Notes under the pieces: generated by a model
Seen by the model: only the letters and a program-made list of their open reading frames with translations
What the model was told of the DNA's origin: nothing
Databases searched by the model: none
Position numbers and translations under genes: made by a program
Shown: piece after piece, positions 1 to 8,687 of the stretch
Layout of the letters: each line of letters opens with the position of its first letter
Position numbering within the stretch: the first letter of the stretch is position 1
DNA from: Neoceratodus forsteri
Lineage: Eukaryota > Chordata > Ceratodontiformes > Ceratodontidae
Direction: 5' to 3'
Length of the DNA: 64,000 nucleotides
NCBI GenBank assembly: GCA_016271365.2
Contig: CM057456.1
Coordinates: forward strand, 165,206,501 to 165,270,500

Positions 1-823
1 TGTATTCTGGAAGAAGGAAGCTTTAGCTTTATTGATATGACTTGTACAAAGATTATACAGTTTACTAAACAGCAGCCTATCCTCAGGAGCAAGGGACAAT
101 TTATGTTTACATCCCATAATCGAAATAGTTTCAATATGAAAATACCCCAAGGTAGGTATAATCTCTTAACCCTGGCCCTCTGTATGCAGCATGAGTATCA
201 ACTATGGAATTAAAAGTACTCTGAAAGCAGCCTGATGCTTGTTCAGGGTCAGAGGTGTCAAACACAGGGTCAGAGTTTGCAGTTTCTGGGTCACACAGGA
301 ATTCACTAATGTTAAAGACCAAGAAAGACCTACTTTGAATAATTCTGGGTAAAGCTTTAAGAACCTTAATTTTACAAAAAAAACAGTAGGCTAAACCATA
401 GTTGTGGAAAATCTGATAGAGTAAAATCTATGATTTAGAACTAAGGGCTGACAAATTAATATTAAAGTCACAAAGCAGAATATGGACATATTTCATCAGA
501 ATATCCAGCGCTGATGGTGATTAGGCTGCCAACAGAATTAGAATGTGTAGGAATTCTGGACTGATATATCAGTCCGCAGCACAGCAAGGGTTAAGCACGT
601 CAGCATGTTGGATAGATAATATTATCATAGGGTGGTTAAGGATTGGCTCAGGATCACAGAGTAGTAGGCGGCAGTTATGGGACTCAAATTGTGTTTTTTT
701 GCATTGCAGTGATGTGCTCATAGCCACAAGCAAACTTGGTCCTTGGGCCACATATGTAACAATAAGATACAATGGGGTGTGCATTGGAGCAGTTTCTAAT
801 GCGGCTAGAGAAGACGTGGTGGA
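1..823. other. No gene recognised
   Basis: I recognise no gene or known repeat here. The open frames at 131-322 (minus) and 543-914 (plus) have no motif I know, no obvious codon bias and no supporting neighbour, so I treat them as chance. The first 50 bases contain a TTTATTGA-type stretch that resembles the 3' ends of minus-strand LINEs elsewhere in this window. I cannot show that it is one. Confidence 0.5.
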
Positions 824-1025
824 GCGAGAGGCCACAGGCGAGTGCGTCCAGTCCCGTATATACGCATTAGAACTGTCTAATGCACATCCCCAGAGTGGCT
901 TATTGCGCTTATAAAATGGGCCTGTGCATTCTAAATGGGGGTTCTAGTTTAGCTGTGCATTAGACACATCTAATGCACGGCTAACAACCAATCAGATTGC
1001 TTGAAATCCTTTGCCCATTTTATAA
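824..1025. repeat. Two adjoining foldback palindromes
   Basis: Two palindromes lie side by side. The first is centred near 873.5: GCATTAGA at 864-871 pairs perfectly with 876-883, and the right end at 898-906 reads GCTTATTGC. The second is centred near 967. Its inner 10-bp arms 955-964 and 969-978 (GTGCATTAGA and its complement, CACA loop) share a centre with outer 13-bp arms 909-921 and 1013-1025 (TTATAAAATGGGC). The sequence between inner and outer arms pairs imperfectly. GCAATAAGC, the complement of 898-906, is also the terminus of the 144-bp palindrome at 37566-37709, so these are probably related foldback elements. That relationship is inference. Confidence 0.7.
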
Positions 1026-2996
1026 TAAATGTTACTGTCATAGTTACAGTTGTGCTGAATTGCTCTTTGTGTTACAAACAGAAGTTTGGCTAGGAACAAA
1101 CCAGGAAGCCCAGCACTTGACTAGGCCTACCTGAAATTTTTAGTGCAGAGGAACACTCCTAGGCAGAGCAAAATCCACAAATACTGTAAGTAAATGAAGG
1201 TTTGACACCTGTATAATAAACATACAGTATATATTTTCTCTTCCACCAAATAAATCTATGTTTTATGGTGATGCTTCTTCCTCAGGAATAGTGGTTTATT
1301 CAAAGTTTGCTTGTCAGGCGTTCTGGAAAGGATTTTCCAGTATGAATTTAAAAGGTAAATCAGGTTCCCCAACCTCCTTGGCACCTATTAAGTTAGTTTT
1401 TCTGTCACAAAGTTTGCTGCAAGTCTAGTGCTAAAGGCTCTACTAGGATCAGCCAATTTTTCATTGACAGAAGCTTCTGCGAATATAAAAATTTAAAACA
1501 GAATCACATTTTGTAACTGTTGTGTAACATTTCTATAGTTTGAAACATGGTGTGTTATAAGTTAATAGAGGCATAAAATATGCACACAACAGATATAGTA
1601 TTCCTTTTTAGTGTAATGGTTTTTAGGTAAGAAGGACCCAATCATGGCAATTGTAAGCTGTTGGCTTGTGGCAGTGGGTAACTGGGAGGCGGCTGGTGAC
1701 CATAATAGGTTATTGCCTGTGTCTGTGGGTGAATGGAGGCCCAACCGAGGTCATGAGAAAGTGCCTTTGGGTCTATGGGGTGCAGGTCAGATGCATAAAA
1801 TAGTGGTACACCTGGTGATGGATGATAGCGGGCCTGATCGGGGGCCATGGCAAATGTGTTCCCTAACTCAGTGGCTCAACTGAGGTCATCAGAAACTGCC
1901 ATTCTTGGCAGCAGTGACTCCATGCAGATGGTGGCTGTGAGAATTTACTGGCAATGGTGGCAGAAAAATAGAGGCATGATTGAGGCTATGAGAAAGGTGA
2001 TGATTGCTGCTGAGGGTTAGTAGGATCCCAATTAGGGCCTTTACAAGGTGATTCCAATGGCATTGGCCAAGTACAGACCCAAGTCATTAGTGTCCATAAA
2101 TACTTGCCTGGATGCCATGTTCCTACAGCAGCATAGCCAGTTTTGTTTTGATCAGTCGATTGTGGCTGCACCAGGATCTTCAGTGGCATGGGCACTTTTG
2201 ATCAACGATACTGGGTGCACTAGGATCTCCTGAAGCTTGGCCACTATTCTCACAACAGCCATGTAGACCTGGCAGAAGGGCATGGGACTATTTTGAATGT
2301 GAAAAGGGGAGGCAGACTGAGCAGTGGTGAACAGATGTACTAAAGATGGCAATAGCTTTGCTGTAGTTAAAGGGGGGTGGAATGTGTAGCAATCTGATGA
2401 ATATGAATAGGGTGATCTGATTTGACTGTGGATGCCAAAAGTAGTAAGCTCTGGTTCTACTTCTGCTTTCCCATTTTTTCTAATGAATGAATGATGCCTT
2501 TAGTCATAAAAATATAATGGAAAAGAAAAAAAAGCAGGAAAGCAAGTTTCTTGGGTAGGGAAATCTAAAGACCAACACAGACACCATCCCCCTCAGCATG
2601 AGAAGCCCCACAGTGCTCTATCACCTACTGCTGTTACTGTCTTGCCTAGCTATCCCCTGCTATATCATACCACAATGGAGGAAAAAAGAAACCATCTTAT
2701 AGTCACTACCAAATTCCTCAAGAATCCTCTCCCCCAATAAGTTCACTTATGTAGTTGAAAAACAAGATCTTCTGCAGTGTGAGGAATAATGTATAGATTG
2801 TAACATGCTTTAAGTGAATTTGTGATGCCATCAATGTGACAGAAATATCAGTCAAACTCAGTCTACTCAAATATTTGGGATCAGTGTTTTGGCTGATCAT
2901 TTAAATTTGAACATGGCATCTTCCGAACAGCCCTATCCATTTCTAATTCCCACTCTGAAGACAGGACACCAGTAGTAGCAGTATGAATAGTCTGCT
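1026..2996. other. Non-coding; weak internal repetition
   Basis: No gene is recognisable. Three similar stretches start near 1736, 1871 and 1972, each with a GAGGTCATGAGAAA-like core (GAGGTCAT/GAGGCTAT followed by GAGAAA or CAGAAA). They may be remnants of a diverged tandem repeat of roughly 100-135 bp. Short open frames on both strands look like chance. Confidence 0.4.
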
Positions 2997-4530
2997 TTGG
3001 AAAGTGGTGGGATTATGAAATGCAGCATCCATGATAGCCCCAGCAACCACCTGAGTACCAGGTACTGGCACTGCTCCAGCATCACCACTGTAACCACCAC
3101 AACAAACAGACACTACTGCGCACTGTCTGAACCATTACATGCCTGCACTAGATTGCTGCCTACTCACCAAAGGTATGTCTGAATGACAGAATTCATTGGG
3201 GAAGATGATGGCCCTTTATCTTCAGTCATTCTCCATTATAGAAGATACTGGCTTCTGAAGACTATTGGAAGAAGTGAAGCCCAAATACAACATACCATCA
3301 TGCTTCACATTTTCCAGGTATAATCTCCCCAGTATGTATGAGGCAGTATGCATGCAGATAGTGACACTTCTGAAGATGGCAGAATGTGGGTTGTCTGCAT
3401 TTCACCATTGATATCTGGAGCAGTAGTGTATATCAAATCTTCATAAGTCTCACTGCCTATTGAGTTGTGTCCATATCAAGCCCCACCACCATTCCTATCC
3501 TGCTTCCACCATCACCAGCTCCTTCAGGAGTTACATTGATGCAGAAGGCCTCACAGAGGCACACCAAAAGAGGAAGTGCCTTACTTAATGTGTCAGTCAT
3601 GGAGGGAAGCACAATACATAGAACATTCTGTATTTCATCCAGTCACTGCTAGACATCTGGATATACACTCTGGACCTGAGCATGGGGATCGTCATGATGG
3701 ACAGTGGCAGTAACATGCTGAAGGGGAGGATGGTGGGGATTTCACCCATGCACCTTGTTTTGCACATGTACTAAATCTGGTGGTGAGTCACATGCTTGAC
3801 AAACAAGCACAGTTAAAAGAAACACTTGACCCTGAATGGGACATCACTAGATACCTGCATTTACATTGTCCCATGAATGTTGTGAGCTCCTCTGCCATTA
3901 CTGTCAGAAGCACAATGTTCCTTAGAATTGTTTAATCAAACATGTTTCCAAAAGCTGGAACTGTCTTACAAATGGTGGAGAGATTCATGAAACAGAAACC
4001 AGTGTTCTAGGCTATGAGATTTGATGATGTAGCCTATGTGGAATATCTCTCATGGGCATAGTTATCTGTTCTACAAAAGTTTGTTCCACCTCTGCCATCA
4101 TTTTATTAGGCCACTAAAATTTCTGTGCAAAATAAGCAACCAATAGCATGGTCATTCCCATGGTCAGTCTACTTGAATTCTACAGACACCATTATTTCTG
4201 ATCTTCTATGATAACCCAACAAAGTAAGGCTGGTGACAGTGGCAGCCATGGTGGTACTGGTAGTGGGAGCAAGAATGACAGAGATGATGGTGGGGGAGGA
4301 GCGGGTAGTGACACTACTACTTCATCAAAGTCACCTCAGCAGCAAAAGCATGTTGCAAAACTTGTTAAAGAGGTGGCAGAGATGTTTCTGACACAACTTG
4401 CAGACTAGTTTGACAGCATTAGATTGTACGCACGATTTGGTACAGTGACACTGCTGGATCCCAAATATAAAGATGGTTTATTCCCCATGGATTCATTGAC
4501 TATATCTAACAAAAACTGTTGCATACAGTC
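2997..4530 (+). pseudogene. Decayed hAT-family (ZBED-like) transposase
   Basis: Reading the + strand across several frames recovers hAT transposase landmarks in the correct order. At 3187-3250 there is TEFIGEDDGP. At 3268-3375 there is KPKYNIPSCFTFSRYNLP followed by SMYEAV. Near 3400 FTIDIWSS carries the first catalytic Asp, and near 3690 MDSGSNMLKG carries the second. CFAHVLNLVV lies at 3756-3785, an SMVIPMVSLLE-like block near 4147, and TVTLLDPKYKDGLF at 4439-4480. The last block is in the same frame as the open stretch 4208-4408, behind one stop at 4406. In hAT proteins these blocks belong to the RNase-H-like catalytic core. The C-terminal hAT dimerisation domain was not found, so the copy looks 3'-truncated near 4.6 kb. 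A Cys/His cluster at 2997-3120 might be a decayed BED finger, but that is weak. At least four frame changes and several stops make it non-functional. Confidence 0.8.
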
Positions 4531-5135
4531 ATGGTGAAGCAACAAAGACAGCTGGAAAAAACCAACAAGCAGGGTTAGAAATAATGATGAAGCTGGCACA
4601 TTTCCTCTGGAAATGTGAGTCTAACTTTTCACGTTTCACGTGATACTTATGCATTTGCAGGTTTGGCACATTCAGGGTCTAAATTAACTGTTCTGGCCAC
4701 TAACACTCACAAGACTAGTTGCTGAATATTCACAAGTGGAGACACATTACCACCTAACTGCCATGTGGGGTGGAGGAGTCGACTCATCTTTTTGCCCCAT
4801 TTCTCTCTTCTTTTCTATATCATTTCTGCCCCTTCCAGAGTTTTCCAATGTACTTGTTCCTTTTTTTGCTTCTTCTCCAGTGTCCTTGCTTCTTTTTCTG
4901 TTCTGCCACCTTTGTAACTTTATTTCTGTCACATTTTTATTTTTGATCCACATTTTTTCTTCTGTTCCCTTCCCCATCTCTTCTTTTTCTTTATAATTTG
5001 GATAGCCATACAACCCCTGCCCCAATAATTTCCTCTTTCTCTTTTTGGGTCCCTCCCATTTGTTTCTTACTACCCTCATTTCTTCTCTTGCATGATCATG
5101 TTAGCACCAAACCCCATTCCTCCTTTCACAGTCGC
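4531..5135. other. Pyrimidine-rich non-coding tract
   Basis: From about 4780 to 5100 the + strand is strongly C/T-rich, with many CTTCTTTT and CCTTCC runs. The composition creates long open frames on both strands (4736-4996 plus, 4747-5079 minus) that encode only low-complexity Phe/Leu/Ser or Lys/Glu/Arg protein. I call no gene. Confidence 0.6.
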
Positions 5136-5351
5136 AGCCTCCCCTCACACCAAACTTCCAATCCTCAGTTCCTTCTTTAATGACACTGAGCTTCCTCACC
5201 CAGTACCAGCCTGCCCTTATGCCAAACTGCCAATTGTCTGCTCCTCCCTTGATCACACTGCACTTTCTCACTCAGAGCCAGCTTTCTTTTCTACCAAACT
5301 GCCTAATCTCAGCTCCTCCAATGATGATGCTGCTCCTTTTGTGCTACAAAA
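5136..5351 (+). repeat. 72-bp tandem repeat, 3 diverged units
   Basis: The landmark CCAAACTKCC recurs at 5150, 5222 and 5294, exactly 72 bp apart, and the flanking TGACACTG/TCACACTG landmark keeps the same spacing. Because 72 is divisible by three, the open frame 5092-5379 encodes three 24-residue repeats with a shared T/A-KLP-I/N core followed by a Ser-rich stretch. The units have diverged by substitution only, without frame loss. This could be a minisatellite, or the repeat domain of a lost protein. I recognise no family. Confidence 0.75.
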
Positions 5352-5636
5352 CCAGTCAATCAATCAATCAAATCTTTAACCAGGAGAGCACCATTGAGCA
5401 AAACTAATTTTCAAGATGGACCTGGGTAGACTTCAAAAACAGCATACAATGCAATTTCAAAAAGAAGGGTTCACAGTAATTACAGAATTCACAGTGTATA
5501 TCAGAAAAATAAAAACAGTAGCTTAGGATACATAGAAGACGAGTACAAGTCATTTTGGAAGATGAAGACAATATCTACACAATGAATCAGCACAAGGATA
5601 ATATAAGTACATATTCAATCATATTGCAGTGGATGT

Positions 5637-5641
<5 letters not shown>

Positions 5642-5676
<35 letters not shown>
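5642..5676. repeat. (TA)n microsatellite
   Basis: An uninterrupted TA dinucleotide run of about 17 units sits within the 3' UTR of the minus-strand L2-like LINE. Confidence 0.95.
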
Positions 5677-5680
<4 letters not shown>

Positions 5681-6081
5681 ACATGTGAGAATAACTTCAG
5701 AAGGGCTGAGAAAGTACAGGGAGTGGGAGGGTAACAAAACAGGGCCAGGCAAGGGGGAAAGGGAGAGGGAGAAGGATTGATTTAAGGGCAGTCAAGAAGG
5801 GAAGCAAAGAGAGGGGATAAAGGGGCATTATGTACAAGTGCAAGGGATACAAGGCTCGACAAACCATAAGTGCTACTCCTGCCTTAAAGTGGGAGAGTTA
5901 GGCAATCAAACAGGATAGAGGAGGTCGAAACTATTAGAATATCAGGTGCGGAATCCAAGAATAGAAGTAAGGAGAACGTAAAGGGTGAGGTGGAGGATGG
6001 GAACCAAATGAGCAAGTATGGAATAGGAGAAGCCAGGCAGGATAGGGGGTAGGGGGAGACACTGCCTAAAAGAAGGGGAGA

Positions 6082-6285
6082 TTAAGGACGAGGGAAGCAG
6101 TTACAAGATTCCTTATAGGAGCGTGCATATAATGTTTTGAAGACAGCCAGGTTGGTAGGGATGATGAGTTTCAATGTCTTTTGCAGCTTATTCCACAAAA
6201 CGGGTAGCACATAGCTTATAGAAGCCCTAACACTGTGTAATTTTACCTTAGGTACTTTCAGAGAAATAGAGATGACACTCTTCAA
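6082..6285 (-). pseudogene. L2-like LINE, C-terminal ORF2 fragment
   Basis: The open frame holds the pattern ISLKVPKVKLHSVRASISY followed by VLPVLWNKLQ. This corresponds to the last part of L2/Rex-type ORF2 proteins, where (L)P-x-WN-x-LP/LQ is a recurrent C-terminal signature. It lies in the expected order downstream of the reverse transcriptase fragment at 6694-7160 and is separated from it by frame breaks. No catalytic residues are expected here. Residual coding only. Confidence 0.65.
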
Positions 6286-6693
6286 TGCATAGTTGCCTAC
6301 TGAGCTTAACAGAAGACAGTCAGAAATTTAGTGGGGCAGTTTTTTGATGATAGCTCTGTAAGTCCAAAGTGTGGCATTTCTTTGCCATCTATACAGGAGG
6401 GATGACCATCCCACAGCCACATATAGGGAACAGTGATGTGTGGAGAAAGGGAGACCAATAATAAACCTAAGGGCTCTATGATACAGCGTATCAAGCTTAG
6501 CTTACATTGCGGCGGGGCCCTGACTATCGAGGAAGTCCACTTAATCTAGTAGGGAAAAGAAGGTAGTTTGGACCAATCTCAGCTTAGCTTCTTTAGTAAG
6601 AAAATGGTTGTGCCTAAAAAATAGACCAAGTCTCTGTCTAAGTTTTTTTGTCAGTTCCTCGATATATTCAGTGAAGGAGAATCTATGGGCAAT

Positions 6694-7160
6694 TTATACT
6701 CCCAAGTATTTGAATTTAGTTACATATTCTAATGGTTCTCCAAGTAATGTAGTTATCTGCAGAATAGTTCCAGAGGTAGCTGGGTTTAATGCATGAATAA
6801 AGGGCGAGAACTTCATTGCTTTCATTTTCTTAGCATTTAAGAGTAGCTTTTGGTTCGGAAGCTGAAGCTGTAGCTGACTGAAAACAGATTGGAGGTCACA
6901 GCATGCGGCTTCAGGTGTTGGTCTGCTTATGTAGAGCACCATGTCATCTGCGAATAGATGTATATTAGCCTCTTTTACAGATGTGTCAATATTATTAATG
7001 TAAATTGCAAGCAACAAAGGGCCCAGGATGGAACCCTGTGGCACACCTCGCAGAAGAGGTTTAAGAGGTGAAAATTCACCTTCTGTCTTCACCTGCTGTA
7101 GTCGGCCTGTAAGATAATCGATGAACCATCTCAAAGAATGTTGGTCCAGGCCAATGTTCT
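6694..7160 (-). pseudogene. L2-like LINE reverse transcriptase fragment
   Basis: This encodes part of the reverse transcriptase domain used for target-primed reverse transcription. Visible motifs in order are WFIDYLTGRLQQV, GVPQGSILGPLLLAIYINN (RT motif 4/B region), the catalytic LFADDMVLYI (motif C with both Asp intact), and the C-terminal YVTKFKYLGV. The fragment begins at the L1 insertion junction, with residues NIGLDQHSLRWF. The same NIGL codons recur at the other junction near 14930, as expected for a target-site duplication. The motif A part (FLDLSKAFD) is at 14941-15055. Confidence 0.9.
7145..7160. repeat. 16-bp target-site duplication, L1 3' side
   Basis: TCCAGGCCAATGTTCT is identical to 14925-14940. 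The flanking bases differ (G/C outside, T/G inside). Both copies are L2-like LINE coding sequence and bracket the L1-like element, which is the classic product of target-primed reverse transcription. Confidence 0.95.
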
Positions 7161-7266
7161 TTTTCATTTAGTAAGCTTTATTAATTTAGCATTTTTACAA
7201 CAATCATCCATACAGGCAACATGTAAATACATGAAACAGAGAAATAATCATAAATAAAAGATTAAC

Positions 7267-7274
7267 ACATATTC
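7267..7274. repeat. 8-bp target-site duplication, left
   Basis: ACATATTC here is repeated exactly at 8460-8467 and brackets the nested DNA transposon. Eight bp is the usual duplication length of hAT elements and occurs in a few other cut-and-paste superfamilies. Confidence 0.85.
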
Positions 7275-7394
7275 GGGTCAATGTCAACTCGCTCCTGACA
7301 ATACGCGCCATGACAACTCGCTCCAGACAATTCATATCCACCTCAATTAACTCCCGTACTTTACGCTCTGTGTATTTTCACTCCCAGTGCTACG
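7275..7394. repeat. Left terminal inverted repeat of DNA transposon
   Basis: Motifs such as GTCAACTCGCTCC, TGACAACTCGCTCC and TCAATTAACTCCCG follow one another every 14-17 bp. They are the complement of the motif series at the right end. Arrays like this may be multiple transposase binding sites, which is inference. Confidence 0.75.
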
Positions 7395-8340
7395 TAAATA
7401 ATGCTGTTCCTTACAAGCTGAGATTCATTACAGTGTGCCGTATATGCTGTGCAGATTAGACCAGCAGCAGTAAGAAGAACTTATTTTGATAATATTTATG
7501 TTCATCCCTGCTCCGGCTTGAAATCTGTGCCCCACTGATGCCTATTTTACTTATTAGCTCATAACTCTTTGAACAGCGGCAGCATGGAACATGGACCAGG
7601 GGGGTTTGAAATGTGTCTGACAGGAGTTGGAACTCACAAATGCAAGGAAAATGCTTTATGGATTATGCAAAATATGAAAATAAATCAATGGGGAGAGAAA
7701 CAAGATCAGACGTAATTGTTTATAAATGCAGTGATTAGAAAAGCATGCTGTTATGTTGGATGCTCAGGAGTCTCTGCCTTAACATCTAAGAACAACAATT
7801 GCTAAATAGTAAGGTCAGCATTAGGCACGCCCCACATGAAAGATGGGAAGTTGTACACTACGCTGAGCGTGCAATGGTGTCTCTTGGCTTTGAACCATGC
7901 CATTAAATATTGAATTCCAAAATATTCATGTGGCTGCTCAAGATGCTGTTTGATTCTGTGATGTCTGGTTTCACATGTGAGACTTGCATGTTGCATACCA
8001 TGCCATTTACATCAATATAGACTTTATCCCAAGTTTGAATTAAAGTATTTTAAAATAATTAATATGTTGGGAACAGCCTTGGAACCTGACCTGCTTCTAA
8101 GTCTATATGCCAATCAGTGCCAAGAGGTGTGCAGTGCACTACTGGATGGACCATATAGCCCCTATGCAGGATCTGTGATGGGAGGTATTTATGTACAGTA
8201 TCAATTGTATGTGGCTTAAAAAGAACCATTATTTTGGGAACAGCTAAGGAGTTTAATTCAGCAATAGTATCTGAATGGGATTTTACTGCTACAATTTGTC
8301 CAAGCCTGTTTAACAGTATTGTTTATTTATTTCGTTATTT

Positions 8341-8459
8341 TCAGCGGGAGTGAGTTGACATCGGAAGTGAGTTGACATCGGGAGTGAATTGACAGGAGCG
8401 TATTGTCAGGAGCGAGTTGTCGTGGTGTGTATTGTTGGGAGCAAATTGACGCGCTCCCC
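8341..8459. repeat. Right terminal inverted repeat of DNA transposon
   Basis: The motif series reads GGGAGTGAGTTGACATC, GGAAGTGAGTTGACATC, GGGAGTGAATTGACA, GGAGCGTATTGTCA, GGAGCGAGTTGTC and so on, ending GCGCTCCCC. It mirrors the left terminus, with the best match in the outer 80 bp. Confidence 0.78.
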
Positions 8460-8467
8460 ACATATTC
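8460..8467. repeat. 8-bp target-site duplication, right
   Basis: ACATATTC, identical to 7267-7274. Beyond it the L1 3' UTR resumes, with CATAGTATGAGATACATAG and then a C/T-rich stretch (8528-8575) like the one in the second L1 copy at 62330-62360. Confidence 0.85.
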
Positions 8468-8687
8468 ATAGTATGAGATACATAGATGGAAATCATAATG
8501 TGAGAACATCCTGGAGCATAATGTTGTTGCCTGTATCCCACCCTCTTCCCCCCTCCCTTCCTCCCTCCCCGGTCTACCACTTGCTATTAATTGAGGATGT
8601 TTTTTTTTTTTTTAAAAAAAGATTCCAAAACGAGAAACCTTAATAAATGCAGTAATCTTCAAAAGGGAAAATAGAAATCACCAATGT

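Larger units (their letters stand above)
5363..7160 (-). mobile_element. L2-like LINE, 3' part (split copy)
   Basis: This is the 3' half of a jockey-superfamily LINE on the minus strand. The 3' end abuts a (TTGA)n-type tail (5355-5370 on the + strand reads CAATCAATCAATCAAA). The terminal sequence TTTAACCAGGAGAGCACCATTGAG resembles the well-known 3' end of fish L2-type elements. Upstream come a C-terminal coding remnant (6082-6285) and reverse transcriptase (6694-7160). The 5' half of the same copy continues at 14925-16640, beyond an L1 insertion. A (TA)n tract lies inside the 3' UTR. Confidence 0.85.
7275..8459. mobile_element. Non-autonomous DNA transposon, motif-array TIRs
   Basis: This 1,185-bp insertion sits within the L1 3' UTR. 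Its ends are inverted relative to each other: the left begins GGGTCAATGTCAACTCGCTC, and the right end read inward begins GGGGAGCGCGTCAATTTGCTC. Each terminus of roughly 115 bp is a run of about seven 14-17-bp motifs of the type GGAGCGAGTTGTCA/TGACAACTCGCTCC. An identical 8-bp duplication flanks it. No transposase is recognisable in the interior; the open frame at 7977-8219 matches nothing I know. Superfamily is uncertain: the duplication length suggests hAT, and Merlin- or P-like origins remain possible. Confidence 0.82.

Noticed and set aside
1642..2352. Cluster of 60-80-codon frames on both strands
   Set aside because: They are overlapping, short and without motifs. Best explained by a stop-poor, G-rich stretch.
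4736..5079. Long opposed open frames (86 and 110 codons)
   Set aside because: They are low-complexity products of a pyrimidine-rich tract and contain no protein motif.
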